From: Comamonas sp. NLF-1-9
GTDB lineage: Bacteria; Pseudomonadota; Gammaproteobacteria; Burkholderiales; Burkholderiaceae_C
Direction of reading: 5' to 3'
DNA length: 64,000 nucleotides
Assembly (NCBI RefSeq): GCF_019195435.1
Contig: NZ_CP078069.1
Span: 1,984,001 to 2,048,000, forward strand
The position numbers and the translations under genes were made by a program. The notes beneath the pieces were generated by a model. The model made no database searches, had not been told where the DNA came from, and saw only the letters and a list, made by a program, of their open reading frames with translations. The number at the start of each line of letters is the position of its first letter. Positions within the stretch are counted from its first letter, which is position 1. Below, in pieces: positions 49,691-59,722 of the stretch.

Positions 49691-50578
49691 CTACCCCCGG
49701 ATCATCGTCCCGTAGGCCTGGTCGGTCAAAACCTCCAGCAGCATCGCATGCGGCACGCGCCCATCGACGATGTGCACCGCATTCACCCCCGCCTTGGCCG
49801 CTTCGATCGCGCCGGCGAGCTTGGGCAGCATGCCGCCGGAGATGGTGCCGTCCTGGATCAGCGCGTCGATCTGCGCCGCCGTCAGCTCGGGCAGCAACTG
49901 GCCGGCCTTGTCCAGCACGCCGGGGATGTTGGTCAGCAGCAGCAGCTTTTCCGCCTGCAGCTCGGTCGCCAGGCGACTCGCCACGACGTCGGCGTTGATG
50001 TTGTAGCTCTCGTTGTCGCTGCCGAAGCCGATGGGGCTAACCACGGGGATGAAGGCATCGTCTTGCAGCGCCTTGACCACGCTGCAGTCCACCGCCACGA
50101 TCTCGCCCACCTGGCCCACGTCGTGCTCCACGCTCGGGTCCTTGTGGTCCAGCAGCTTGAGCTTCTTCGCGCGGATCAGGCCGCCGTCGCGCCCGGTAAG
50201 GCCCACGGCCTTGCCGCCCACCTGGTTGATCAGGCCGACGATGTCCTGCTGCACCTCGCCGGCCAGCACCCACTCGACCACCTCCATGGTCTCGGCGTCG
50301 GTCACGCGCATGCCCTGGATGAAGTGCCCCTGCTTGCCCAGGCGTTTGAGCGCCGCCTCGATCTGCGGCCCGCCGCCATGCACCACCACCGGGTTCATGC
50401 CCACCAGCTTGAGCAGCACCACGTCCTCGGCAAAGTCCTGCTGCAGCGCCGGGTCGGTCATGGCGTTGCCGCCGTACTTGATCACCAGCGTCTTGCCGTG
50501 GAACTGGCGGATGTAGGGCAGCGCCTGGGCCAGGATCTCGGCCTTGTCGCGCGCTTGGATTGAAATGGATTCGGTCAT
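49691..50578 (-). CDS. argB: Acetylglutamate kinase
   Basis: 295 residues. [43 protein letters not shown] and [18 protein letters not shown] are the amino-acid kinase motifs of ArgB. It phosphorylates N-acetylglutamate in the second step of arginine synthesis. The ATG at 50578 ([16 protein letters not shown]) is preferred to a reading from 50602. The N-terminal helix of arginine-sensitive hexameric forms is present. It stands alone; a terminator lies immediately upstream, so its promoter must lie very close or within the preceding gene. Confidence 0.95.
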   Translation of the reverse strand: MTESISIQARDKAEILAQALPYIRQFHGKTLVIKYGGNAMTDPALQQDFAEDVVLLKLVGMNPVVVHGGGPQIEAALKRLGKQGHFIQGMRVTDAETMEVVEWVLAGEVQQDIVGLINQVGGKAVGLTGRDGGLIRAKKLKLLDHKDPSVEHDVGQVGEIVAVDCSVVKALQDDAFIPVVSPIGFGSDNESYNINADVVASRLATELQAEKLLLLTNIPGVLDKAGQLLPELTAAQIDALIQDGTISGGMLPKLAGAIEAAKAGVNAVHIVDGRVPHAMLLEVLTDQAYGTMIRG

Positions 50579-50596
50579 GTGAAAAATTCGAAAAAC

Positions 50597-50621
50597 AGTC
50601 AAAAGGCCCTTCTTCCGGGCC
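50597..50621 (-). terminator. Possible intrinsic terminator upstream of argB
   Basis: On the minus strand GGCCC, a 7-nt loop, GGGCC (50605-50621), then TTTTGACTGTTTTT. The stem is only 5 bp but the tail is T-rich. It follows the membrane-protein gene ending at 50627. Confidence 0.55.
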
Positions 50622-50626
50622 GGCCC

Positions 50627-52477
50627 TCAATCGCCTTCTCTCAGGGCAAACAACAGCCCGCTGCCCTGTTGCGCCAGCAAATGCATTTGCTGCGCATACC
50701 TCTGCCTGTCCAGCGGAAACTTCTGCGTATCGACAATCAGCAGGCGAACGCCCAGCTCGTGCATGAAGCGCCGCGTAGATTCCGGCGAGCGCATCCGGCA
50801 GCCTCTGTTGCAATCGGCAATGCGGGTAAATGCCGCCCGCCCGAACCAGTCACCCACCAGCTGCCCGCGATAATAGAACACGGCATATTCATAACCCATG
50901 TTCAGCATTGCCGTGCCGTAACTAGCAGACTGCGCCTGGGCCAGCTCAAGCAAGGCAATGACGTCTTGCGCCATGCCTTGCTGCGCAATCGCCGGACGCT
51001 CACGCATGGCAAGCACGGCGCCCGCCAGCAGCCAGGCAGCGCACGCAGCCCCCAGCAGGGGCAAGCCGGCCCGGGCAATCTTGCCAACGCCAGGCTTGAC
51101 GGCCTGCAACACGACTCGGCGCAGCGCCTCGACGCAAAGCAAGGCGCCCGCTGGCACCGCCATCAACACATACCTGTCGACCTGGCTCACCCAGAACCAG
51201 AACAGCACGCAAAACCACACGACGGCCGCAAGAAGCAGCCATGCGCGCCGCCCTGCCCTGCGCCAGCACAAGAGCAGGGGCGCCGCCATTGCCAGCGCCA
51301 GAAAAAGCACGCCCGCGCGCGACAAGGCGGGCAACAGATTGGCCCAGGTCTTGGCCACTCCATGCGCCGCCTGCTCCGCCATCTGCAAGGCCATGTCCTG
51401 CGCGCTCCAAAGGTAATAGCCAAACACCGGCGCTCCAAAGGGGTGCAAGGGATCACCGGAGAACCACCAACTGCGGCCATACCAGAACCCGCATACTGCA
51501 AGACAGCAGGCGCCATATGTCGTCAACGCCCGACAGGATTGCCGCAGCCCTGTCGCAAGCCCTGCCCACGCCGGCAGCGCGAGGCCAAGCGCCGTCGCCA
51601 GAACCAGTCCCTGCGGCTTGATGCCACAGGCGAACCCGGCAAACACGCCTGCCAGGGCCGGCCAGCGCCCGGCGCGCACGGGCTGCTTCGGCCCGTATTC
51701 GAGCCACCAGGCGCCAGCGAGCACCGCCGCCAGCGCGTACATGACCAGCGCCGCATCGGGCATGGCAAACCCGAGAGCGTGCTGCAGCGCCGGTGTCGTC
51801 AGGTACAGCGTGGCCGCAGCCAGTCCCCACTGCCAGCGCCCGCACAGCCATTGCGCCGCACCCGCCAACCCCAGCGCCGTCACCGCAGCCGGCCAGGTAC
51901 TCAGCCATTGCGCCAGGCCCACATCCAGCCACAGCCCAGCAGCCATCAGCAACTGCATACCGGCCGGGAAAAACGGAAACCTCAGCCACTCATCAACCAC
52001 AAGACCCTGGTGCTGGACAAACCCGCGGGCCATGGGCAAGTGGTAAGACGTGTCGTCCCAGCCCGCCGGAAAACGCCACGCCTGCACGGACACCCAAAGC
52101 AGCGCGCACACCAGCACCGCACACCACCGTGCCTGCACGCCCCGGCGCCTGCGCCCTGCGCCAGCGCAGCCTGCGCCGGCGCGAACCAGCGCCCAGGCCG
52201 GCAATACCGCGGCGCACAACGCCGCAACCAGCGTCACCTTCCAGGTCAGCAGCTGACTCAGAGCCAGCGCCAGCAGCAGCAACATCGCGGCGCCCATGCC
52301 CAGCGCCTGCTGGAAAAACACCTCCAGCAGCGGCGCCGCAGTCAGCCCCTCACGCATCCACGCACGCCACAAGCCCCAGCCCGTCAGTTGAAACCACAGC
52401 ACGGCGCCCGTGCCCGCCAGCGCAATCCACCAGGGGCCGACCGCCAACGCCTGGCTGATCGGCACCGGATACATCAT
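50627..52477 (-). CDS. Membrane glycosyltransferase-like protein (GT-C/ArnT-type)
   Basis: 616 residues with about 13 hydrophobic helices and a C-terminal soluble part (about 510-616). WRFPAGWDDTSYHLPMARGF in the first loop contains the acidic DD(x)YHL feature of GT-C enzymes, which use polyprenyl-phosphate sugars. No close family is recognised. It overlaps the WecA-type gene by 4 bp (ATGA at 52474-52477), so it is likely part of a lipid-linked sugar or glycan pathway. The start MMYPVPISQ is fixed by that overlap. Confidence 0.65.
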   Translation of the reverse strand: MMYPVPISQALAVGPWWIALAGTGAVLWFQLTGWGLWRAWMREGLTAAPLLEVFFQQALGMGAAMLLLLALALSQLLTWKVTLVAALCAAVLPAWALVRAGAGCAGAGRRRRGVQARWCAVLVCALLWVSVQAWRFPAGWDDTSYHLPMARGFVQHQGLVVDEWLRFPFFPAGMQLLMAAGLWLDVGLAQWLSTWPAAVTALGLAGAAQWLCGRWQWGLAAATLYLTTPALQHALGFAMPDAALVMYALAAVLAGAWWLEYGPKQPVRAGRWPALAGVFAGFACGIKPQGLVLATALGLALPAWAGLATGLRQSCRALTTYGACCLAVCGFWYGRSWWFSGDPLHPFGAPVFGYYLWSAQDMALQMAEQAAHGVAKTWANLLPALSRAGVLFLALAMAAPLLLCWRRAGRRAWLLLAAVVWFCVLFWFWVSQVDRYVLMAVPAGALLCVEALRRVVLQAVKPGVGKIARAGLPLLGAACAAWLLAGAVLAMRERPAIAQQGMAQDVIALLELAQAQSASYGTAMLNMGYEYAVFYYRGQLVGDWFGRAAFTRIADCNRGCRMRSPESTRRFMHELGVRLLIVDTQKFPLDRQRYAQQMHLLAQQGSGLLFALREGD

Positions 52478-53580
52478 TCCCCCTGGATCCACCCCGGCAC
52501 CTTGAAGCGCACGATCATCAGATAGGCCAGCACATACAGCACGACAAACACAAGACAGAAGAGCATCAGCAACCAGGTGCTGCGCCAGACCAGCACCGCC
52601 GGCACCACCGTCAGCAGCGTGAAACCCCACAAATAGGGTGAGGTGCGGTTGTTGCGCTTGAGCATGCGTCGCGAGATATCCTTGTCGAACACATGGCGCA
52701 CGATGCGGCGATAAATGAGCTGATGAAAATGCAGCGCGTCGGCCACGCCGGGAGAGCTCCCGCGCGCCAGTTTGCGGTAAATCGAGAACAGCGTCTCCCA
52801 CACCGGATACACCAGCAGCAACATCGGAAACCAGGGCGAGACCTCCGGGTTGCGCTGCACCAGCGACACGCTCGCGATCGCTATGACCACCCCCCAGACA
52901 TACGCGCCCCCGTCTCCCGCAAACAACAGGCCTCGCGGGTAATTCCACACCAAAAACCCCACCGTCGCGCCCGCCATGCACACCACCATCACTGCCAGGC
53001 TGCGGTCGCCCACCTGCAGCGCCACGTGGGCCAGCGCCAGGCAAACCGCCAGGGCAACCGCGCCGGCCAGTCCGTTGTAGCCGTCAATGATGTTGAACGC
53101 ATGGGGCAGGCCGGTCACCGCCAGCACGGCGATGGCCGCGCCCAGCCAGGGCAGGCGCGGCAGCCAGGCGTCCAGCCAGCTCAGCCCCAGGCGCGGCACC
53201 TCCAGGTCCAGCAGCCATACCGCCAGCACCCCCGTTACCGCCGACAGCAGCAGACGCCAGCGCACCGCCAGGCGCTGGGTAGCGTCCTCGGCCATGCCGC
53301 CCAACACCGCAGGCAGCATGACTGCCGCCCACAGACCCACCCATGGCCCCATGCGCAGAGAACCCGGGTCGCCAAAAAACGCCGTCTGCATGGCGCCCGC
53401 GCCCCAGCCAACCGCCACGCCAGCCAGCAATGCCACCCCGCCCAGACGCGGCACGTCGCCGACGTGAAAGCGCTGGGGCATGTCCGCGCCATAGATACGC
53501 GCGCGCGCGTGCCCCCAGCGCACCACCGCCGCCGCCGCCAGCGTGGAAACCAGAAACGCCAAAAACGCAACCAAGAGCAT
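52474..53580 (-). CDS. WecA/MraY-family polyprenyl-phosphate glycosyl-1-phosphate transferase
   Basis: 368 residues with about ten helices. DVPRLGGVALLAG, GMAEDATQRLAVRWRLL, FNIIDGYNGLAGAVAL, FAGDGGAYVWG and ALHFHQLIYRR follow the order of WecA/WbpL-type transferases, with NIIDGxNGL and the AGDGG loop as catalytic sites. It transfers a sugar-1-phosphate to undecaprenyl phosphate, starting O-antigen or capsule units. The ATG at 53580 is preferred; a GTG at 53604 is possible. Diverges from the large glycosyltransferase gene. The AED motif is shifted from the usual IDD. Confidence 0.88.
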   Translation of the reverse strand: MLLVAFLAFLVSTLAAAAVVRWGHARARIYGADMPQRFHVGDVPRLGGVALLAGVAVGWGAGAMQTAFFGDPGSLRMGPWVGLWAAVMLPAVLGGMAEDATQRLAVRWRLLLSAVTGVLAVWLLDLEVPRLGLSWLDAWLPRLPWLGAAIAVLAVTGLPHAFNIIDGYNGLAGAVALAVCLALAHVALQVGDRSLAVMVVCMAGATVGFLVWNYPRGLLFAGDGGAYVWGVVIAIASVSLVQRNPEVSPWFPMLLLVYPVWETLFSIYRKLARGSSPGVADALHFHQLIYRRIVRHVFDKDISRRMLKRNNRTSPYLWGFTLLTVVPAVLVWRSTWLLMLFCLVFVVLYVLAYLMIVRFKVPGWIQGE

Positions 53581-53669
53581 GCCGCACCGATCCCGTGGCG
53601 GCACACATGCATGCCGCAGACCGCAAGTGTCGCATTCCGGCGCCCATCGGGCGCCGTCATAATCCCTGC

Positions 53670-56600
53670 ATGACGCCCGCCAACGAGGATTTGCACTTCT
53701 ATCAGCGCGAAATCCGGCCCGACGAACACAGCTCGCTGACCGCCATCGCTGCCGCCACCCCCGTCGGCAGCGAGGTGCTTGATCTGGGCTGCGGCCCGGG
53801 CGTGCTGGGGCGCCACCTGAGCGCCACGCGCGGCTGCGTCTGCGATGGCGTCACCCTCAATCAGGCAGAAGCGGAGCACGCGCGCGCGCATTACCGGCGC
53901 GTCGTGCTGGCCGACCTGGACGCCGCCGAACTCGGCGCGCTGTTTCCCGGCACGCGCTACGACGTCATCGTCTGCGCCGACGTGCTGGAGCACCTGCGCC
54001 ATCCCGAGCGCATCCTGCACGCCTGCGCGGCGCTGCTCAAACCGCAGGGGCAGATGCTGCTGTCGGTACCCAATGCCTCCTATGCCGGCCTGACGCTCGA
54101 ACTCATGCATGGCGAGTTCCGCTACCGCACCGAAGGCCTGCTCGACCGCACGCATCTGCGCTTCTTCACGCGCAAGTCCCTCACCCGCTTTCTGCGCGAT
54201 CACGGCTGGTGCCTGGACTCCATGCAAACCATCCGGCGCGAGCTGTGGGACTCCGAATTCCGGCGCACGCCCGACAGCCTGCCGCCTGCCGTCGCGCGCT
54301 ATCTGCTGGCCCAGCCCGACGCCCTGAGCTACCAGTTCGTCGCGTCGGCCAGCCCTTGCGACAAGCCGCCGAGCGCAATCGCCGCGCCTGTCGACGCCCC
54401 GCCCGAACACGCCGTATTCACCGCCCAGTTGTACTGGAGAGCGGGCGAGGGCAGCTACGACGAAGCACGCAAGCTCAGCGCCATCGGCCTCATCGGCAAG
54501 CTGCGCCAAACCCTGAGCTTTGCACTGCCGACGTGCACCCTGCCCGAGCCGCACCTGCGCCTGGACCCTGCCGACCGCCCCGGCTTCCTGCACCTGCACG
54601 GCATTCGCCTGCGCGCTGCAGATGGCCAGATCGCCTGGTCCTGGGAGCCTGGCCGGCAGGCCCAGCCCGCGCCCGCCGAGCTCGCGCACCAGCAGCTCGC
54701 CTGGACGCAGGCGCGCGACGGCGCGCAAGGCTGGGTGCTGCTGCTCACTGGCGACGACCCCTGGATCGAACTGCCCCTCCCCCCTGCGGTGCTGGCGCAG
54801 CAACTGCATGCAGGCGGCTGCGTGCTCGAAGCCGAGCTCGGCTGGCCAATGTCGGCCGACTACCTTGCCCTGGCAAAGACCACGCGTGAACTGCAGCTGC
54901 AAAGCAGCCACGCCGAGCACAAACTGGCTGAGCTGAGGGCCACCTACCACGGCGCGCTGCAAGCGCATGCGCGTGAACTGGGCCAACAGGCGCAGACGCA
55001 AGCCCAACTGCAGGCCCGTCTGGACGCCCTGGAAAGCTCACGCCTGTGGCGCATCACGCGCAAGCTGGCGCGGCTCAAAAGCTTGCTGCCAGGCTTGGCG
55101 CGGCCCGCCGCCACTCCAGCCGCCGCTGCGCCTCCCGCTCCAGCAGCGCCGCCAACCCAGGCCCCAAGCCCCGCGCCCGCAGCACCCGACGCGCCCGCAG
55201 CACCCGACGCGCCCACCGCGCCCGACGCACCCGCCGCCACTGCATCCACGCCACCGGCGCCGCCCGCGCCGCAGATTCGCCCGCCCGCAAGCACAGTAGA
55301 CATCATCATCCCCGTCCATCGCGGCCTGCAAGACACCCGCCGCTGCCTGCAGTCCGTGCTTGGCGCGCCGCAGCGCACCCGCTGCCGCATCATCGTCGTC
55401 AACGACGCCAGCCCCGAGCCCGAACTCAGCGCCTGGCTGCGCGAGTTGGCCGCGCACGAACCGCGCCTCACCCTGCTTGAAAACGCCCGCAACCTGGGCT
55501 TCGTGCAGACCGTCAACCAGGCGATGGCCCTGAGCGAGGAGCACGACGTGCTGCTGCTCAACAGCGACACCGAAGTCGCCGGCGACTGGCTCGACCGCCT
55601 GCACCGCGCCGCCTACCATGCGGGCGACACCGGCACCGTCACGCCGCTGTCCAACAACGCCACCATCTGCAGCTACCCGCGCAACTGCGAGAACAACCCG
55701 CTGCCCCCGGGTTACGACACCGCCGCCATGGACGCGCTCTGCGCGGCCACCAACGCCGATGCCAGCGTGGCCATTCCCACCGCCGTGGGCTTTTGCATGT
55801 ACATACGCCGCGACTGCCTCATGCAGACCGGCCTCTTCGATGCCGAGCGTTTCGGCCCGGGCTATGGCGAAGAAAACGACTTCTGCCTGCGCGCGGCCCG
55901 CTCTGGCTGGAAACACCTGCTGGCGCTGGACACCTTTGTGCGCCACGTCGGCGGCGTCAGCTTCGGCGCCGCCAAAGGCCCGCGCGAAGCCGCCGCGCAA
56001 GAGCTGCTCGAGCGCCTGCACCCGGGCTACAGCGCGCAAATCCAGGAACACCTCAGGGCCGACCCGGCGCGCCCCTGGCGCCATGCGCTGGACATTGCGC
56101 GCCTGCAACGCAGCCCGCGCCCGCGCATCCTCGCGGTAGTCCACAGCATAGGCGGCGGCACGCACCGCCACCTGCATGAGCTGAGCGCCCACTTTCGCGG
56201 CCGCGCGGACTTCCTCTTCATGATGCCCCTGGCCAACCAGCGCCTGCGCATTCAATGGGACGCGCCGGGCGAAGCCTTCGTGCACGAATGCGACAGCCTG
56301 GGCCCCGGCTCCGACCTGCTCGAGCTGCTGCGGCGCATCGGCATCACCCACATCCACTACCACCACCTGCTGGGCCTGCACCCTGCGCTCACGGCCTTGC
56401 CCCAGCAATTGCAGGCAAGCTACGACTTCACGGCGCACGACTACTACAGCGCCTGCCCGCAGATCGCGCTGGTCGATGAAAACCAGGCCTATTGCGGCGA
56501 ACGCGGCGTGGCCCAGTGCACGCTGTGCCTGCAGGGCCGCCCGGCGCCCAGTGGCGAATCCATAGAAGACTGGCGCCTGCGCCACCGCATGTTCCTGGAC

Positions 56601-57326
56601 GGCGCGCGCGCCGTCCTCGCCCCCAGCCGCGACGCCGCGCGGCGCATGGCGCGCTACTTTCCCGCCGCCCGCATCCGCTACGCGCCGCATCTTGACCTGC
56701 CGCCCGGGCGCGCCCTGCCACTGCCCCGGCCGCGCCGGCTCGACCCCCGCGCCCACCTGCGCGTCTTCATCATCGGGGCCATCAGCCGCGTCAAGGGCGG
56801 CGAAACCATGCAAGCCGTCGCACTGCAGGCGGCCCGGCTGCGCGCGCCCATCGAGCTGCACCTGCTGGGCTACCCGCACCAGCCCATGCACGCCCAGCCC
56901 CACGCCAGCCTGAGCATCCACGGCGCCTACCAGGACGCCGACCTGCCCGAGCTGCTGCAGCGCCTGCAGCCCGACCTGGTCTGGTTCCCGGCCCAATGGC
57001 CCGAGACCTACAGCTATACACTCAGCGCCTGTCTGCAAGCCGGCTTGCCGGTGCTGGCCACCGACCTCGGGGCGCTTCCCGAGCGCCTGGCCGGTCGCCC
57101 CTGGAGCTGGATTCGCCCCTGGAACACCACCGCCGGCGACTGGCTCGACTGCATGCTGCAATTGCGCCAGCGCCACTACGTGGACGGCGAGCCCCCGCTG
57201 CCCGCGCCCGGCCTGCACATACCCCTGCCCGACGACACCCTGCCCGCCTGGTCCTACGACCGCGACTACCTTGCCCCTGCCACGCCCGCCCTGCCACCGC
57301 CTGCCACATTGACCGTGCCCGCGTGA
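53670..57326 (+). CDS. Trimodular methyltransferase - GT2 - GT4 protein
   Basis: 1218 residues. (1) Class I methyltransferase, about 1-210 (VLDLGCGPGVLGRHL, ADVLEHLRHPE). (2) An uncharacterised region with a helical coiled-coil-like part, about 400-470. (3) Ala/Pro-rich linker, about 478-543, with repeated A-P-D-A-P units. (4) GT2 glycosyltransferase, about 544-780 (TVDIIIPVHRGLQD, LLLNSDTEVAGDWL, FGPGYGEENDFCLRA). (5) GT4-like domain, about 815-1190 (ILAVVHSIGGGTHRHLHEL, ISRVKGGETMQ, ACLQAGLPVLATDLGALPERL). Probably builds a surface polysaccharide or glycoprotein glycan. Start at 53670 fits the domain start. Next gene is another tandem GT. Confidence 0.87.
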   Translation: MTPANEDLHFYQREIRPDEHSSLTAIAAATPVGSEVLDLGCGPGVLGRHLSATRGCVCDGVTLNQAEAEHARAHYRRVVLADLDAAELGALFPGTRYDVIVCADVLEHLRHPERILHACAALLKPQGQMLLSVPNASYAGLTLELMHGEFRYRTEGLLDRTHLRFFTRKSLTRFLRDHGWCLDSMQTIRRELWDSEFRRTPDSLPPAVARYLLAQPDALSYQFVASASPCDKPPSAIAAPVDAPPEHAVFTAQLYWRAGEGSYDEARKLSAIGLIGKLRQTLSFALPTCTLPEPHLRLDPADRPGFLHLHGIRLRAADGQIAWSWEPGRQAQPAPAELAHQQLAWTQARDGAQGWVLLLTGDDPWIELPLPPAVLAQQLHAGGCVLEAELGWPMSADYLALAKTTRELQLQSSHAEHKLAELRATYHGALQAHARELGQQAQTQAQLQARLDALESSRLWRITRKLARLKSLLPGLARPAATPAAAAPPAPAAPPTQAPSPAPAAPDAPAAPDAPTAPDAPAATASTPPAPPAPQIRPPASTVDIIIPVHRGLQDTRRCLQSVLGAPQRTRCRIIVVNDASPEPELSAWLRELAAHEPRLTLLENARNLGFVQTVNQAMALSEEHDVLLLNSDTEVAGDWLDRLHRAAYHAGDTGTVTPLSNNATICSYPRNCENNPLPPGYDTAAMDALCAATNADASVAIPTAVGFCMYIRRDCLMQTGLFDAERFGPGYGEENDFCLRAARSGWKHLLALDTFVRHVGGVSFGAAKGPREAAAQELLERLHPGYSAQIQEHLRADPARPWRHALDIARLQRSPRPRILAVVHSIGGGTHRHLHELSAHFRGRADFLFMMPLANQRLRIQWDAPGEAFVHECDSLGPGSDLLELLRRIGITHIHYHHLLGLHPALTALPQQLQASYDFTAHDYYSACPQIALVDENQAYCGERGVAQCTLCLQGRPAPSGESIEDWRLRHRMFLDGARAVLAPSRDAARRMARYFPAARIRYAPHLDLPPGRALPLPRPRRLDPRAHLRVFIIGAISRVKGGETMQAVALQAARLRAPIELHLLGYPHQPMHAQPHASLSIHGAYQDADLPELLQRLQPDLVWFPAQWPETYSYTLSACLQAGLPVLATDLGALPERLAGRPWSWIRPWNTTAGDWLDCMLQLRQRHYVDGEPPLPAPGLHIPLPDDTLPAWSYDRDYLAPATPALPPPATLTVPA

Positions 57327-57399
57327 CTGCGCCCGCCCAGGGCGCACCAGTCCATGCTGCACCCCTTTTTGCGGCGCCGCCGCATTGCGCCCCTTCTCC

Positions 57400-59364
57400 A
57401 TGCCTGCTTCATTGAACTACCTGCAACAGCTTGCCCACCGCCTGCGCCTGCTCGCGCGCAGCCTGCGCTTTCTGGCCCGCGACCACGTCAACCTGCGCTG
57501 GAACCTGCGCCAGTTGCACGCCGCCTGGAAAGAAGACGGCGCCAGCGGGCTCAAGTCCGCGCTTGCCGCCTTCGGCAACGGCATGCCCGAGCCGGGCGAA
57601 CGCCAGCTCGACCCCGCCGCCTACGCCCTGGCCGTGCGCCGCGCCGTGCGCCGGCTGCGCGCGCCCGTATCCATAGGCATTCTGGTGCCGGTCTTCAACA
57701 CCCCCGAGGCCATGCTGCGCGCCATGCTCGAATCGGTGCGCGCGCAGTGGTATCCGCACTGGCAGTTGTGCATTGCCGACGACGCCTCCAGCGCCGCCCA
57801 CGTGCGCCCGCTGCTGCAGGAATACGCCCAGCGCGACCCGCGCATCCGCCTGCACCTGGGCCAGAGCAACCGCGGCGTGTCGCACGCCACCAACCAGGCG
57901 CTGGCGCTGTGCGACTGCCCCTTCGTCGTGCTGCTGGACCACGACGACCTGCTGGAGCCCCAGGCCATCTACCGTGTTGCCGAAAGCGTGCGCGAAGACG
58001 ACCCCGACATGCTCTACTCCGACGAAGTCGTGGTCAGCGAAGACGGCGCCCAGGTGCTGCAGCACGTGCTGCGGCCCGCCTTCTCGCCCGAATACCTGCG
58101 CGAACACCCCTACATCGTGCACCTGCTGGGTTTTCGCACCGCGCTGCTGCGCCGGCTGGGCGGCCTGGACGAAAGCCTTGCCATCTCGCAGGACTACGAC
58201 CTCGTCCTGCGCGCCAGCGAACAGGCGCGCAGCATCGTGCACATCCCCGAGATCCTCTACCGCTGGCGCACCCACGCCAGCTCCGCCGGCCACACCCAGG
58301 CCGACGAAGTCGTGCGCATGTCCACGGCAATACTGCAGCGCCACCTGCAGCGCGTCGGCTTGCCCGGCCAGGTGCAGCCCGGCGCCTGGTTCAACTTCTA
58401 CGCGCCGCACTACACGCTGCAGCCCGGGCAGCGCGTGGCCATCATCATCCCCACCAAAGACCAGGGCGCGCTGGTGCGCCAATGCATCGACAGCCTGCAG
58501 GCCACCACCGCCGGCCTGGACTGCGACATCCTGCTGATAGACCACGACTCCAGCGACCCCGCCGCGCTCGCCTGCTTTGCGCAGCTTGGCGCCAGCGGCG
58601 TCAAGGTGCGCCGCTACAGCGGGGCCTTCAATTTTTCGGCCATCAACAACTGGGCGGTGCGCCAGCTCGGCCTCGGCTACAGCCACTACCTGTTTTGCAA
58701 CAACGACATCCAGGCGCTGGAGCCCGGCTGGCTGCAGCGCATGCTGGCGCTGGCGCAGCAGCCGGGCGTGGGCATCGTCGGCGCGCAACTGCTCTACCCC
58801 GACCAGCGCACCATACAGCACGCCGGCGTGTGCGTGGGCGCCTACGGCGTGGCCGAGCACTACGGCAAGTTCCTGCAGCGGCCCGAAGGCCCCTGGCGCG
58901 CCATGTACCAGGGCCGCCTGATCGCCACGCACGAGGTAGCCGCAGTCACCGCCGCCTGCCTGCTCATGCGCAGCGAAACCTTTGAAGCGCTGAACGGCTA
59001 CGACGAAAGCCTGGCCGTGGGCTTTGGCGACGTGGACTTGTGCCTGCGCACCCTGCAGGCCGGCTGGCGCATTCTGTACTGCCCGCACGCCACGCTGATA
59101 CACCACGAGTCCTACACCCGCGGCAAGGCCCAGGGCTACGACCCGCACCCCGAAGACTCCGCCGCCTTTCTGGCGCGCTGGCACCGCTGGATTGCCGAGG
59201 TAGACCCCTACTACCACCCGGCGCTGGACCAGAACAGTACCTGCTGGCAGCCGCGCGAGCCGCTGCCCTGCACCCTGGCCCTGCGCCGGCGCGTGTGGCA
59301 GCCGGCCGCCGCACAGCCCGGCCAGCAGCAATTGCGCCGCCCCGCCCCGGCGCGCCCCCGTTAG
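57400..59364 (+). CDS. Tandem GT2 glycosyltransferase
   Basis: 654 residues with two GT2 domains: residues about 88-330 (VSIGILVPVFNTPEAM, VVLLDHDDLLEP) and 345-620 (VAIIIPTKDQGALVRQ, FCNNDIQALEPGW, GFGDVDLCLRTLQAGW). Each has the nucleotide-sugar fold and a D-x-D or related acidic motif, so it may add two sugars in turn. An N-terminal helical stretch (1-80) is basic. ATG 57400 follows the previous gene's stop by 73 bp, same direction. The C-terminal tail is Gln/Pro/Arg-rich and may be disordered. GT2 family is certain; the sugar is not. Confidence 0.9.
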   Translation: MPASLNYLQQLAHRLRLLARSLRFLARDHVNLRWNLRQLHAAWKEDGASGLKSALAAFGNGMPEPGERQLDPAAYALAVRRAVRRLRAPVSIGILVPVFNTPEAMLRAMLESVRAQWYPHWQLCIADDASSAAHVRPLLQEYAQRDPRIRLHLGQSNRGVSHATNQALALCDCPFVVLLDHDDLLEPQAIYRVAESVREDDPDMLYSDEVVVSEDGAQVLQHVLRPAFSPEYLREHPYIVHLLGFRTALLRRLGGLDESLAISQDYDLVLRASEQARSIVHIPEILYRWRTHASSAGHTQADEVVRMSTAILQRHLQRVGLPGQVQPGAWFNFYAPHYTLQPGQRVAIIIPTKDQGALVRQCIDSLQATTAGLDCDILLIDHDSSDPAALACFAQLGASGVKVRRYSGAFNFSAINNWAVRQLGLGYSHYLFCNNDIQALEPGWLQRMLALAQQPGVGIVGAQLLYPDQRTIQHAGVCVGAYGVAEHYGKFLQRPEGPWRAMYQGRLIATHEVAAVTAACLLMRSETFEALNGYDESLAVGFGDVDLCLRTLQAGWRILYCPHATLIHHESYTRGKAQGYDPHPEDSAAFLARWHRWIAEVDPYYHPALDQNSTCWQPREPLPCTLALRRRVWQPAAAQPGQQQLRRPAPARPR

Positions 59365-59722
59365 CGCGCAGCGGCGCGCCAGCGCGGCCTTTGCATGCCA
59401 CGCAAGCCGCGCAAGCCGCGCAAGCCGCAGGGTTTTGGTGCGCCAAAGCAACACTTTGTAGCGCAATGGCGCCCATTACACCCCCAGGCCTCGCCGCCGC
59501 CCGGCGCCTTCGGTAAACTCTTGGCGACCCGCTCATTGGCTGCTTGCGGAAGGGTGGCGCAACCGCCCCGCTGTCCGGCAGTCGCGTGTGAAGCGTTGTT
59601 TTTTCCAAACAGCGCGCCACCGCTGGGTGAAACGGGCGCTAACCCTCAAAAAGCCTGTGCTACCATCAACTAGCGTAATCAATCTTGGTAGTTGCGCTTT
59701 CAACTTTAACTGGAGTTCATAC
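59365..59722. other. Non-coding stretch before the surface-protein gene
   Basis: 358 bp without a convincing gene. It has a short repeat of CGCAAGCCG three times at 59401-59430, then relatively A/T-rich sequence from about 59630 that is likely to carry the promoter and leader of the next gene. No sure -35/-10 pair or small RNA was recognised. Confidence 0.5.

Noticed and set aside
53235..55007. 590-codon minus-strand frame opposite the methyltransferase-GT fusion
   Set aside because: It is antisense to a gene with clear SAM-binding motifs and it also overlaps the WecA-type gene in another frame.
55105..55300. Recent insertion in the Ala/Pro-rich linker of the 1218-residue protein
   Set aside because: The repeat A-P-D-A-P is a simple amino-acid linker and does not match either of the dispersed DNA repeats.
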